DNA from: Rhizobiales bacterium 62-17
Lineage (GTDB): Bacteria; Pseudomonadota; Alphaproteobacteria; Rhizobiales; Beijerinckiaceae
NCBI GenBank assembly: GCA_001898965.1
Contig: MKVW01000005.1
Coordinates: 62,001-126,000 of the forward strand
Length of the DNA stretch: 64,000 nt
Direction: 5' to 3'
Part shown: positions 8,990 to 17,829 of the stretch, piece after piece
Position numbering within the stretch: position 1 is the stretch's first letter
Layout of the letters: each line of letters starts with the position of its first letter
Position numbers and translations under genes: made by a program
The notes under the pieces: model-generated
Seen by the model: only the letters and a program-made list of their open reading frames with translations
Told to the model about the DNA's origin: nothing
Databases searched by the model: none

Positions 8990-9904
8990 ATGAATTTGAT
9001 CCGAATCGGGACGCGCGGCAGCCAATTGGCGCTGGCCCAGGCCCATGAGACACGCCGCCGCCTGATGGCGGCCCATGGCCTCGCCGAGGCTTCGATCGAG
9101 ATCGTGCCGATCCGTACGACAGGCGACATGATTCAGGATCGCGCCTTGGCGGAGGCTGGCGGCAAGGGCCTGTTCACGCGCGAGCTCGATGTGGCCTTGG
9201 TCGAGAACCGGGTCGATCTGACCGTGCATTCGTCGAAAGATCTGCCGACGATCCTGCCCGATGAGATCGAGGTCTCGGTCTATCTGCCGCGCGAGGATGT
9301 GCGCGACGTGCTGATTGCCCGCGACGCCAAAAGCATCGCTGACCTGAAGCCCGGCGCGCGCGTCGGCTCGGCCTCGTTGCGCCGTGGCGCTTTGCTCAAG
9401 CGTCTGCGGCCGGATGTGCAAATCGGCCTGCTGCGCGGCAATGTGGAGACGCGTTTGCGCCGCATCGCTGAGGGCGATTTTGATGCGACCTTGCTGGCGC
9501 TTGCCGGCCTCAAGCGCCTGGGGCTTGAAGACCGCGCCGCCGCCATCCTCAGCACCGATGAATTTCCGCCGGCCGTCGGCCAGGGAGCGATCGGCATCAC
9601 AGCGCGCAAGAACGACGCGGCAACCCGCGCGCTCTTGCAGCCGATCGGCGATGTGCCAACGGGCCAGGCGTTGACGGCGGAGCGGGCCTTCCTGCGCGTG
9701 CTCGATGGTTCCTGCCGCACGCCGATCGCCGGGCTCGCGACGGTTGAAGGCGACCGCCTGACCTTCTCCGGCATGATCCTGCGCCCTGACGGCAGCGAAT
9801 GGTTCGACATCGCCGATGAAGGGCCGGCCAGCGAGGCGCAGGCTATCGGTGAGCGGGCCGGACAGGCGCTGCTGGCGCGCGCGCCCACAGACATTCTGGG
9901 GTGA
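8990..9904 (+). CDS. hemC: Porphobilinogen deaminase (hydroxymethylbilane synthase)
   Basis: HemC polymerises four porphobilinogens into hydroxymethylbilane for haem, cobalamin and other tetrapyrroles. The 304-residue protein has the RIGTRGSQLALAQA opening, the HSSKDLPT motif, the substrate-binding VGSASLRR loop and Cys242 in LDGSCRTP, the attachment site of the dipyrromethane cofactor. It starts 24 bases after a palindrome and is followed three bases later by hemD. Confidence 0.98.
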   Translation: MNLIRIGTRGSQLALAQAHETRRRLMAAHGLAEASIEIVPIRTTGDMIQDRALAEAGGKGLFTRELDVALVENRVDLTVHSSKDLPTILPDEIEVSVYLPREDVRDVLIARDAKSIADLKPGARVGSASLRRGALLKRLRPDVQIGLLRGNVETRLRRIAEGDFDATLLALAGLKRLGLEDRAAAILSTDEFPPAVGQGAIGITARKNDAATRALLQPIGDVPTGQALTAERAFLRVLDGSCRTPIAGLATVEGDRLTFSGMILRPDGSEWFDIADEGPASEAQAIGERAGQALLARAPTDILG

Positions 9905-9907
9905 GCC

Positions 9908-10618
9908 ATGCGTGTCCTCGTCACGCGACCGCAATGGGATGCCGAGGGCACGGCGACGCGACTGGTTCAGGCCGGCCATGAGCCGATCATCGCGCCACTC
10001 ATGGGCATCGTCGCCACGGGCGCCGATGTGCCGGGCGCGGATTATACAAACACTTATGACGGCGTGATCGTCACCAGCGTTCATGCTTTCGATGCGGTGA
10101 TTCCGGACGCGCGGTTCGCGGTCTTCTTCGACAGGCCGTTGCATTCCGTTGGCACGCGCAGCCGCGATATGGCGCATCGGGCCAATATTTTCGAGGATGG
10201 TCTCACCGGACGCGATGCGGCCGAGCTGGCCACATTGCTCTTGCGCGAACTGAAACGGGGCGCGCGCTTGCTCTATCTGGCCGGGCGCGATCGTAAACCC
10301 GATCTCGAATTGGCGCTGTCGGCGGGCGGGCTGCAAGTCGATACGGTTGTTGTCTATGAGGCGCGCGCGGTCGAAGCTTTGCCGAAGACGGCCGTGACAC
10401 TGCTGCAAAGCGGCATGCTCGATGCGGTCTTGCATTATTCGCGGCGTAGCGCCTCGATCTTCGCCGATCTCGTTGTCGATGCGGGTCTCGAAGAGCGTGC
10501 CGCGCGCCTGCGCAACATCTGTATTTCATCCGATTGCGCCACCGGCCTCGCGCGCTTGAATGTTACGGCTGAGATTGCCGACGTGCCGACCGAAGCCGCG
10601 ATGATCGAGCTTCTTTAA
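9908..10618 (+). CDS. hemD: Uroporphyrinogen-III synthase
   Basis: HemD closes hydroxymethylbilane with inversion of ring D to give uroporphyrinogen III. The 236-residue length is usual. The N-terminal VLVTRPQWDAEGTATRL motif, the mid-protein YLAGRDRKPDLE and the C-terminal HYSRRSASIFADL are family signatures, although sequence conservation is always low in HemD. It begins three bases after the hemC stop, so the pair is one operon. In many Rhizobiales a mitofilin-like protein follows hemD; here a 512-base gap and an unrelated operon follow. Confidence 0.95.
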   Translation: MRVLVTRPQWDAEGTATRLVQAGHEPIIAPLMGIVATGADVPGADYTNTYDGVIVTSVHAFDAVIPDARFAVFFDRPLHSVGTRSRDMAHRANIFEDGLTGRDAAELATLLLRELKRGARLLYLAGRDRKPDLELALSAGGLQVDTVVVYEARAVEALPKTAVTLLQSGMLDAVLHYSRRSASIFADLVVDAGLEERAARLRNICISSDCATGLARLNVTAEIADVPTEAAMIELL

Positions 10619-11130
10619 GTCACCGCGCTCCATTCAGCTCCCAAAGCCAATGCCGCCAATCTCATCGGATTGCCGCTCTTTTCCATGGGCAGCGATGATT
10701 GTTTGGCCATCTTGCCTCAAATAAACCCTAGACACTTCATGCATGAAGTAATAGCGTGACGTTCATCAAGCCTATGCCGGGCATAAAAACATGAAAAAGA
10801 ACCTTCGAATAGGTCGAAGATGGCGATTGCGGGGGTTTTATGGGCCTTTCTGGAGGGAGCTAGCAAACTTCTGCCGTCGCGCCCAAGGCGCAAGTTCTCG
10901 GTATTTCATTGATGTCTAAAATATCTTGTCTCTCATCGTGAGGGAGTGCGGTTGCTTGTGTTCAAGTGGCTTAACGATGGATCAGGGCGCGCCGCACGAG
11001 CCGCTTTCTCGTCACCATGCATTGCGGGTGACGCTTCTTTCTTCCCGTCCCATCTCTGACGTCGCCGTGCCTTTCGCGCGGCGGTCGGCGGATTTTTGCT
11101 TGTAACGGTTCATGCAATGGAGAGGTCGTT
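10619..11130. other. 512-base intergenic region with several inverted repeats
   Basis: No convincing gene. It holds a perfect 16-bp palindrome (10734-10749), a TATGCC-G-GGCATA inverted repeat (10773-10785) and a CTTCGA/TCGAAG inverted repeat (10803-10819), clustered within 90 bases. This is the only long control region available to the binding-protein operon that starts at 11131. Confidence 0.7.
10734..10749. promoter_or_regulatory. Perfect 16-bp palindrome, candidate operator
   Basis: ACTTCATG/CATGAAGT is a perfect 16-bp palindrome with no loop, the symmetry expected for a dimeric repressor site rather than for an RNA hairpin. It is 381 bases upstream of the binding-protein gene. No regulator gene is adjacent, so the cognate protein is unknown. 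Confidence 0.45.
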
Positions 11131-12273
11131 ATGCGCAGGCTTGTATCGGCAACCATTCTCGCGGGCAGCTTCGTCGTCGCCACGGGGGCACAGGCGGAGA
11201 TCAAGGTTGGCTTCGTCACATCGTTAAGTGGCGGCGCCGCGGCGATCGGCATTCCCTACGGGAAAGGTATGAAGGCGGCGCAAGCCTATAAGCCGCAAGT
11301 CGGGTCGGAGAGCATCAAAGTCATCGAGCTTGACGATGCGTCCGATCCGTCGGCGGCCACGCGCAACGCGCGCAAACTCGTCGAGGAAGAGAATGTCGAC
11401 ATTCTGATCGGTACGGGAACGGTGCCCTCCAGCATTGCGATGACGGCCGTCGCCAAAGAGCTGAAAGTGCCGATGATCGCGATCTCTCCGATCAGCTCCG
11501 CGGATGCGGACCAATGGAGCGTGACGATCCCGCAATCGCCGGCTCTGATGGGGAAAGTGGTCGCGCAGCGCATGAAGCGCGATGGCAAAACCAAGATCGG
11601 CTATATCGGCTTTTCCGACTCCTGGGGCGATCTCGTCTATGACGGCGCCAAGCGGGCCGAGGCGGATGGGCTCATCAAGGTTCTGACCAACGAACGCTAT
11701 GCGCGCACCGATACGTCCGTCACGGGCCAGATCCTCAAGATCCTGGCGACGCAACCCGATGGCGTTCTGATCGGCGGATCTTCGACGCAGGCCGCGCTGC
11801 CGCTGATCGAACTGGCGAAGCGCAGCTATAAGGGCGGGCTCTACGGTTTGGCGCCGCTCGTCAATGCGGATTTCGTGCGCGTCGGCGGCAAATCCGCCGA
11901 GGGTGTGAAAGTGACCATCGGCCCCGTCGTCGTTGCGGAACAATTGCCGGACGGTCATTTCGCCAAGGCGCTCTCCATGTCCTTCCGTGAGGCCTATCAG
12001 AAGGCCAATGGCGAGGCGACGACGGATGGGTTCTCCGCCTACAGCTTCGATGCATGGCTGGTGTTCATCAACGCAGCGGAGCGGGCGTTGCGTAGTGCCA
12101 AGCCTGGCACCGCTGAATTCCGCACGCGGCTCAAGGACGAAATCCTGCAAACGAAAGAACTGGCCGGCGTCCACGGCGTTTACAATTTCGCCAAGGGCTC
12201 CAGCTACGGCGTCGACGAGCGCTCGCTCGTGATCGTGCGGCTCGTCAATGGAGCCTGGAAATACGAGCCGTAA
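11131..12273 (+). CDS. ABC transporter periplasmic binding protein, branched-chain amino acid (LivK-like) type
   Basis: The 380-residue protein has a Sec signal peptide (about 1-22, ATGAQA/E) and the type I periplasmic binding fold of the LivK family: IKVGFVTSLSGGAAAIG, the ribbon VDILIGTGTVPSS, IGYIGFSDSWGDL and TDGFSAYSFDAW. It should capture a small amino-acid-like or carboxylate ligand. No LivH, LivM, LivG or LivF permease or ATPase gene is nearby, so it must share a transporter encoded elsewhere. The next two genes encode dehydrogenases and start 46 bases downstream. A GGAGAGG precedes the ATG. Confidence 0.9.
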   Translation: MRRLVSATILAGSFVVATGAQAEIKVGFVTSLSGGAAAIGIPYGKGMKAAQAYKPQVGSESIKVIELDDASDPSAATRNARKLVEEENVDILIGTGTVPSSIAMTAVAKELKVPMIAISPISSADADQWSVTIPQSPALMGKVVAQRMKRDGKTKIGYIGFSDSWGDLVYDGAKRAEADGLIKVLTNERYARTDTSVTGQILKILATQPDGVLIGGSSTQAALPLIELAKRSYKGGLYGLAPLVNADFVRVGGKSAEGVKVTIGPVVVAEQLPDGHFAKALSMSFREAYQKANGEATTDGFSAYSFDAWLVFINAAERALRSAKPGTAEFRTRLKDEILQTKELAGVHGVYNFAKGSSYGVDERSLVIVRLVNGAWKYEP

Positions 12274-12319
12274 CTCCCCCTGGGAGTATCGCATGCAAAT
12301 GATTTGAGGAGGTCAGGGA

Positions 12320-13414
12320 ATGCGCATTGCCGTTATCGGTGGAGGGAACGGTTCTCTCGCGGGTGCCGCGGATTTTGCTCTCGCCGGTCATGAAGTGGTT
12401 TTGTGGCGGCGGGGGGAGAAGGAAGTCGCGCAACATCGGGCGCTTGGGAACAAGCTCGTGGTGCGCGACTATTCCGGGACGCGCGAAGTTGCCTTGACCG
12501 ACGTCACCAGCGATATCGCCGAAGCGCTGAAGAGCGCCGAACTGATCTTCTGCCCGGTGCCGGCGACGGCTCATGAAGATCTGGCGCAGGTGATCGCGCC
12601 GCATCTGCGCGCGGGGCAGGTCGTCTTCCTGCCGCCGGGAACCCTGGGCTCGCTCATTTTCGCCAAGGCGGCGAAACAGGCGGGCACCGCGCGCGGCGTG
12701 GCTTTCGCAGAAACCGGCACGTTGCCCTGGCTGGTGCGCAAGCATGGGTTTGCCGAAATCCTCATCACCACGCGCGCGACACGTCTGCCGACCGGCGTCT
12801 TTCCGTTGAAGGCGCATGATCATGCGATCGCTGTGATCAGCCAGGCTTTCCCGGGCGCCATCGAAACCTGTGGCGACGTTCTGTCGGCGGCTTTGATGAA
12901 TGCCGGGCCGGTCATCCATCCGCCGCTGATCATCATGAACGCGGCGCCGCTGGAACATTTTCCGCAATGGGACATTCATAACGAGGGCACGCAGCCGTCG
13001 GTGCGGCGGGTGACCGATCAGCTCGACGCCGAACGGGTGAAGGTTCGTGAAGCCATGGGTTACGGTGCGCCGCATTTTCCGCTGGCCGACCATTATCGCA
13101 AGGATGGCGATGAATGGATGTATGGCCGCAATTCGCACAAGCAACTCACCGACTCGGGCGATTGGCGCGAACACATCGTGCTGACCGAACATCGCTATAT
13201 GATGGAAGACGTGCGGCTCGGTCTTTCGCTGCTCGCATCCGTGGCGCAATTGGCGGGTGTCGAAGTTCCAGTGGCGCGGGCGATGATGTCCGTCGGTGCG
13301 GCCATTTGCGCCGACGACTTCGAGAAGGAAGGCCGGCCGCTGTCCAAGGTCGGTTTGCCGTCACTCGATCGCGCCGCGATCACTCAGTTCCTGCAAAATG
13401 GATATGATGCATGA
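12320..13414 (+). CDS. NAD/NADP octopine/nopaline dehydrogenase-family protein
   Basis: The 364-residue protein has a Rossmann GGGNGS motif at residues 7-12 and a C-terminal octopine-dehydrogenase-type helical domain (HRYMMEDVRLGLSLLASVA). Family members reductively condense, or oxidatively split, an amino acid and a 2-oxo acid (opines); many bacterial members have no assigned substrate. An AGGAGG lies seven bases before the ATG. Its stop overlaps the start of the next dehydrogenase by four bases (ATGA). Together with the binding protein it suggests uptake and oxidation of an opine-like or N-substituted amino acid. The direction of reaction is inferred, not shown. Confidence 0.85.
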   Translation: MRIAVIGGGNGSLAGAADFALAGHEVVLWRRGEKEVAQHRALGNKLVVRDYSGTREVALTDVTSDIAEALKSAELIFCPVPATAHEDLAQVIAPHLRAGQVVFLPPGTLGSLIFAKAAKQAGTARGVAFAETGTLPWLVRKHGFAEILITTRATRLPTGVFPLKAHDHAIAVISQAFPGAIETCGDVLSAALMNAGPVIHPPLIIMNAAPLEHFPQWDIHNEGTQPSVRRVTDQLDAERVKVREAMGYGAPHFPLADHYRKDGDEWMYGRNSHKQLTDSGDWREHIVLTEHRYMMEDVRLGLSLLASVAQLAGVEVPVARAMMSVGAAICADDFEKEGRPLSKVGLPSLDRAAITQFLQNGYDA

Positions 13415-14397
13415 GCATGCCGGAGAATATCGTCGCCGTCGGTGCCGGGCGCATGGGGCGCGGCATCGCGATCGTCTTTGCTTATGCCGGGCACTCCGTC
13501 ACGCTGCTGGACTACAAGGAACGTCCCGCGGCGGAGTTCGCAGCGTTGGAATGCGATGCGCGCAAGGAAATCGTCGAAACGCTGACCCTGCTTGCGGAAA
13601 TCGGATTGTTCGACGGTGGCGCTTCCATCGAGCAGATCGCCAATCGTGTGCGCGTGGTCGCGAAGCAGGATGCCGCCGCGCCCCTGGCGGCGGCGGATAT
13701 TGTCTTTGAAGGCTTCCCCGAGGTGCTCGATCTCAAGTGCGACGCGCTGCGGGAGGTCTCCAAACAGTGTGGCCCCTCAACGATCATTGCCTCGACGACA
13801 TCGACGATCCTGGTCGACGATCTGGCGCCGTCGGTCGAGCATCCCCAGCGCTTTCTCAACGCCCATTGGCTGAACCCGGCCTTCATCGTGCCCCTGGTGG
13901 AACTTTCGCCGGGCAAGGAGACGAGCGCCGAGACATTGCAACGCCTGAAGGACGTGCTGGAGCGTATCGGCAAGGTGCCCGTGGTCTGCGCCTCGAGCCC
14001 CGGCTATATCGTGCCGCGCATTCAGGGCATCGCCATGAACGAAGCGGCTCGCTTGGTGGAACAGGGGGTGGCGAGCGCCGAGGATATCGAGAAGGCGGTG
14101 AAATATGGCTTCGGCTTCCGCTTCTCGGTGCTGGGCCTGCTCGAATTCATCGATTGGGGCGGCGGCGATATTCTCTATCACACGAGCAAATATCTCTCCG
14201 GCGCGCTGAACGATCGGCGTTATGCGGCCCCGCCGATCATCGAGCAAAATATGGCGGCGGGCCGGATCGGCCTGAAAACCCAACAGGGGTTCCTCAACTA
14301 TGAGGCGATGGACGTAGCCGCCTATCGCAAGGAACGTCTGGCCGCCTTCGTCGATCGTCTGCGCGATCTGGGGCTGACGCGGACGCCTGTCGTTTAG
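13411..14397 (+). CDS. 3-hydroxyacyl-CoA dehydrogenase-family protein
   Basis: The 328-residue protein has the N-terminal NAD site VGAGRMGRGIA and the conserved AHWLNPAF segment carrying the catalytic His, then a C-terminal helical domain with GYIVPRIQGIAMNEAARL. It matches the short 3-hydroxybutyryl-CoA dehydrogenase/carnitine dehydrogenase/gulonate dehydrogenase superfamily, and sequence alone does not separate these. It overlaps the opine-dehydrogenase-like gene by four bases, so the two enzymes are probably made in a fixed ratio and act on the same route. PriA follows 40 bases later but is likely expressed separately. Confidence 0.87.
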   Translation: MSMPENIVAVGAGRMGRGIAIVFAYAGHSVTLLDYKERPAAEFAALECDARKEIVETLTLLAEIGLFDGGASIEQIANRVRVVAKQDAAAPLAAADIVFEGFPEVLDLKCDALREVSKQCGPSTIIASTTSTILVDDLAPSVEHPQRFLNAHWLNPAFIVPLVELSPGKETSAETLQRLKDVLERIGKVPVVCASSPGYIVPRIQGIAMNEAARLVEQGVASAEDIEKAVKYGFGFRFSVLGLLEFIDWGGGDILYHTSKYLSGALNDRRYAAPPIIEQNMAAGRIGLKTQQGFLNYEAMDVAAYRKERLAAFVDRLRDLGLTRTPVV

Positions 14398-14437
14398 GCG
14401 TCTGATCTGCCTTGCTGCCGCCGCCGGCCTGTGATGG

Positions 14438-16711
14438 ATGGCGGGCATGGGCTTGCTCGCGGACGAATCAGAACCGGCCACCGCCGTCAGCCACGTCGTT
14501 GACGTGCTGGTGCCGGTCGCGGTCGAGACGGCCTATTCCTATAAGGTGCCGGCGGGGATGGTCCTGCAGCCGGGCGATTTTGTCGAAGTGCCGCTCGGCA
14601 CCCGCGAGACGACTGGCATCGTCTGGAATGTGCGGGCCGCACCGGGCGGCAATCTTAAGGCGGTGATCGCCAAGCGCGATCTGCCTTCGGTCCGCGAACC
14701 CTTGCGCGCGCTGATCGACTGGATCGCCAAATGGACCCTGGCGCCGCGCGGCATGGTGTTGCGTATGGGCGTGCGGGCGCCCGATCACGCGGGGCCGGAG
14801 CCGGTGCGCGTCGGCGTGCGGCTGGCGGGCGATCCGGGGGCGCCGCAATTGCCGCGCCGCATGACGCCGGCGCGCGCCCGGGTGATCAAGGCGGCGGAAG
14901 GCGGTCTTTTGATCGGCAAGTCGGCGCTGGCGGAGGCAGCGGCCTGTTCGGTCGGTGTCATCGACACTTTGATCGACGAGGGCACGCTCGAAACCGTGGC
15001 GCTGCCGCCGGAACCGGCGGCCTTGCCACCCGATCTCGATTTCGCCGTGCCGAGCTTCGAGCCGGGGCAGCAGGTAGCGGCGCAGGCTTTGGCCGAAGCG
15101 GTGGCGGCGAAGACGTTTTCGACCACTTTGCTCGAAGGCGTTACCGGCTCGGGCAAGACGGAGGTTTATTTCGAGGCCGTGGCGGCGGCTGTGCGCGCCG
15201 GTCGCCAGGCCTTGATCATGATGCCGGAAATCGCGCTGACGGGGCAGTTTCTCGATCGTTTTGCCAAGCGCTTCGGGGTGCGCCCGGCCGAGTGGCATTC
15301 GGGAGTTTCGGCGCGCAAGCGGGCGCGCATCTGGGCGGGCGTGGCCTCGGGCGAGGTGCAGGTGGTGGCGGGCGCCCGATCGGCCCTGTTCCTGCCCTAT
15401 GCGGATCTTGGCGCCGTCATCGTCGATGAGGAACACGAACAGGCTTATAAACAAGAGGATGGCGTCGCCTATCACGCCCGCGACATGGCGGTGGTGCGGG
15501 CGCGGCTGGAAAATGCCGCCGCAGTTCTGGCATCGGCGACGCCGGCTCTCGAAACCAGGGTTAATGCGGAGCAGGGGCGCTATCGCTATTTGAAGCTGGA
15601 GGCGCGTTTCGGGGGGCGCAGCCTGCCGCAGCTCCAGGCCATCGACATGAAGTCGGGCGGGCCACCGCGCGGCAAATGGATTTCACCGCGCCTCGCCGCG
15701 ACGATGGATCAGGTGCTGGAGCGCGGCGAGCAGGTGCTGCTGTTCCTCAACCGGCGCGGCTATGCGCCGTTGACCTTGTGCAATGCCTGCGGCCACCGGT
15801 TCCAATGTCCGCATTGCACGGCCTGGCTGGTGGAACATCGTTTCCGGCGGGCGCTGGTGTGCCATCACTGCGGCCATATCGAGCGCCGGCCGGATGAATG
15901 TCCGGAATGCCATACGACCGACAGCCTGATGGCCTGCGGCCCAGGTGTCGAACGGCTCGCCGATGAAGTGGCCGAGCGGTTTCCGGGCAAGCGCGTCCTG
16001 GTCCTGTCGTCGGATTTTCCCGGTGGCACGGAGCGGCTGCGGCGGGAGATCGAGGAGATCGCCAATGGCGCTTTCGATATCGTCATCGGCACGCAGCTTG
16101 TCGCCAAAGGGCACAATTTTCCCGGCCTGACCCTGGTCGGGGTGATCGATGCGGATGTCGGTCTTTCGAGCGGCGATCCGAGAGCGGCCGAGCGCACCTT
16201 CCAGATGCTGCAGCAGGTGACGGGCCGGGCTGGCCGGGGCGAAAAGCCTGGCATGGGCCTGGTACAGACCTGGCAGCCAGACCATCCGGTGATCAAAGCC
16301 ATTCTGTCGGGGGATGCGGAACGGTTTTACGCCGAGGAAATCGCGCAGCGTCGCCGCGCCGGTCTGCCGCCGTTCGGGCGGCTGGCCGCGCTCATCGTGT
16401 CCGGCAACGACCGGGCTTCGACGGAAAGCCATGCCCGCGCCCTGGTTCGCGCCGCCCATGCGGTGCCCGACACCGAGCGCTGGCGGTTCGCCCGCCATGG
16501 CGCTTTGCCGGAAGAAGATGACATGGTGTTGCTCGGACCGGCCGAAGCGCCGATCGCCGTTGTGCGCGGGCGCCATCGCTTCCGATTGCTGCTCAAGTCG
16601 CCCCGGTCGGCGGATCTGCAAGGGTTTTTGCGCGCCCTGCTGGCGGCGGCGCCGCCCGAGCGGGGCGGCGTGCGTGTTCAGATCGACGTCGATCCGATGA
16701 GCTTTATGTAA
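14438..16711 (+). CDS. priA: Primosomal protein N', replication-restart helicase
   Basis: PriA recognises stalled forks and D-loops, unwinds DNA 3' to 5' and recruits the primosome for replication restart. The 757-residue protein has the N-terminal 3'-DNA-binding domain, Walker A GVTGSGKT near residues 234-241, the Walker B DEEH near 330 and the paired zinc knuckles (CNACG, CPHC, CHHCG, CPECH) near 448-492 that distinguish PriA from other helicases. The C-terminal GRAGRG motif VI is intact. Two other ATGs lie within 10 bases of the chosen start. It precedes the atp operon by about 3 kb, as in relatives. Confidence 0.97.
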   Translation: MAGMGLLADESEPATAVSHVVDVLVPVAVETAYSYKVPAGMVLQPGDFVEVPLGTRETTGIVWNVRAAPGGNLKAVIAKRDLPSVREPLRALIDWIAKWTLAPRGMVLRMGVRAPDHAGPEPVRVGVRLAGDPGAPQLPRRMTPARARVIKAAEGGLLIGKSALAEAAACSVGVIDTLIDEGTLETVALPPEPAALPPDLDFAVPSFEPGQQVAAQALAEAVAAKTFSTTLLEGVTGSGKTEVYFEAVAAAVRAGRQALIMMPEIALTGQFLDRFAKRFGVRPAEWHSGVSARKRARIWAGVASGEVQVVAGARSALFLPYADLGAVIVDEEHEQAYKQEDGVAYHARDMAVVRARLENAAAVLASATPALETRVNAEQGRYRYLKLEARFGGRSLPQLQAIDMKSGGPPRGKWISPRLAATMDQVLERGEQVLLFLNRRGYAPLTLCNACGHRFQCPHCTAWLVEHRFRRALVCHHCGHIERRPDECPECHTTDSLMACGPGVERLADEVAERFPGKRVLVLSSDFPGGTERLRREIEEIANGAFDIVIGTQLVAKGHNFPGLTLVGVIDADVGLSSGDPRAAERTFQMLQQVTGRAGRGEKPGMGLVQTWQPDHPVIKAILSGDAERFYAEEIAQRRRAGLPPFGRLAALIVSGNDRASTESHARALVRAAHAVPDTERWRFARHGALPEEDDMVLLGPAEAPIAVVRGRHRFRLLLKSPRSADLQGFLRALLAAAPPERGGVRVQIDVDPMSFM

Positions 16712-16732
16712 CTATGGGCCGTGAACGCGGGT

Positions 16733-17407
16733 TTACGGCGCGCTCGTCATGGTGAAGGCCGGTTTCGGCGGACCCAATTTCTCGATCAGCGATTTTTCCT
16801 CGGCCGGATCGGTCTTGGCCTGGAATTCCGCCGAGCGGTTGCCGCGCGAATGAATGACCAAGGGCGACATCGGTTCGCCGGTGGCGACAATGGTGTCGAG
16901 GCGGCGGAGCGCAAAGGCGCGCTGCAATTGGGCGAGATCGGAGCGATTGCGCAGCCGGGACTCGGCCAGCGGGCGGAACGGATTGGCTTTGCGCGAGCCG
17001 GCCTCGTAGACCGTGAGACCTGAGGCGGTGACGACGATGTCGCCCGAGCGCAGGGTCGGATCTTGCAGCAACGCGGCCGCGATGCCTTGGGTCTGCGCCA
17101 CTTCGGCGAGATGGCGAACGGTTTTCAGGTCGCGCGCGACCGCGGGGTTTGGCCCGTCGGCTGTCGCCGACATGGCCTTGCCGCGCTTGGCTTCTTTCTT
17201 GGTCTTGGTGCGGTTGCGGTCCTGGGCGCGCGGCTGGGCACCTGGCTGTGGTGCATAGACCGGCCGTTGTGGCTGCGAATTGCCAAACAGGAAATCGAAA
17301 AGCCCGGCCTGGGCCGGAACGGTGGTGGTGAATTGGAGCATACCCGCGAGGAGCAGGCAGGCAGGCCAGGAACGTTTCACCGAACGCACGAACATTGTCG
17401 GTTTCAT
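16733..17407 (-). CDS. Secreted protein of unknown function
   Basis: The 224-residue protein has a signal peptide (hydrophobic core about residues 15-29, ending PAQA/GLFDFLFG) followed by a Pro/Gln/Arg-rich linker and a charged region. The C-terminal part (about residues 80-224) has the pattern GDIVVTASGLTVYEAG and contains LDTIVATGEPM, suggesting a small alpha/beta domain. I chose the ATG at 17405-17407, with GGGGAAG just upstream, over one 27 codons earlier. It converges on priA with 21 bases between the two stop codons. I do not recognise the family. Confidence 0.65.
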   Translation of the reverse strand: MKPTMFVRSVKRSWPACLLLAGMLQFTTTVPAQAGLFDFLFGNSQPQRPVYAPQPGAQPRAQDRNRTKTKKEAKRGKAMSATADGPNPAVARDLKTVRHLAEVAQTQGIAAALLQDPTLRSGDIVVTASGLTVYEAGSRKANPFRPLAESRLRNRSDLAQLQRAFALRRLDTIVATGEPMSPLVIHSRGNRSAEFQAKTDPAEEKSLIEKLGPPKPAFTMTSAP

Positions 17408-17829
17408 CGTCGCTTCCCCAAAAGCGGGCCACCAACCCGGTAATGCGTACAGGAATGTATACACATAGACCGGCCACTCTAACCTCAACAGCCATGCTTT
17501 TGTCTATGGCCGAATGCCGTCAGAGGGCAGCAATCACTGTCTTCGACCTAAGATGGTTACCGCGCGCGGTCCCATCCAGGGGCTCAATTCCAGGCGAATA
17601 TAAAAGTTTCTAATCCCACGGCGATGCCGCCGCACATCCATGGGTCAGGCGAATGAAGATTTCATAACAGACAGAGGTTGCCTGTGCGATTGCGCACACT
17701 GAATTGTGAGCAAAGTTCACAAACTCAGAACGAACGCTTCGCGTCCGTTGTCATACCGGATGCGAGCCGGTGCGGGAAGCGTGATCCCCCGCACCAGTCT
17801 CTAATGCTGTGATTCTACGATATTAACCC
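17408..17829. other. 422-base intergenic region between the secreted protein and aldehyde dehydrogenase genes
   Basis: No convincing gene. It contains TGTGC-N6-GCACA (17683-17698), TTGTGA-N7-TCACAA (17704-17722) and a hairpin GGTGCGGG/CCCGCACC (17769-17795) lacking a T-run. The stretch 17750-17797 resembles a half copy of the GTCATCCCGGA-type repeats at 35528 and 49506. Confidence 0.6.
17704..17722. promoter_or_regulatory. CRP/FNR-like inverted repeat with a 7-base spacer
   Basis: TTGTGA-N7-TCACAA has the half-sites of CRP-type sites but one extra base in the spacer compared with the usual six. It lies about 300 bases upstream of the secreted-protein gene (leftward). Confidence 0.3.

Noticed and set aside
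10971..11252. A small leftward frame over the start of the binding-protein gene
   Set aside because: It overlaps the signal peptide of a well-supported gene, is rich in Arg and Pro, and has no ribosome-binding site.
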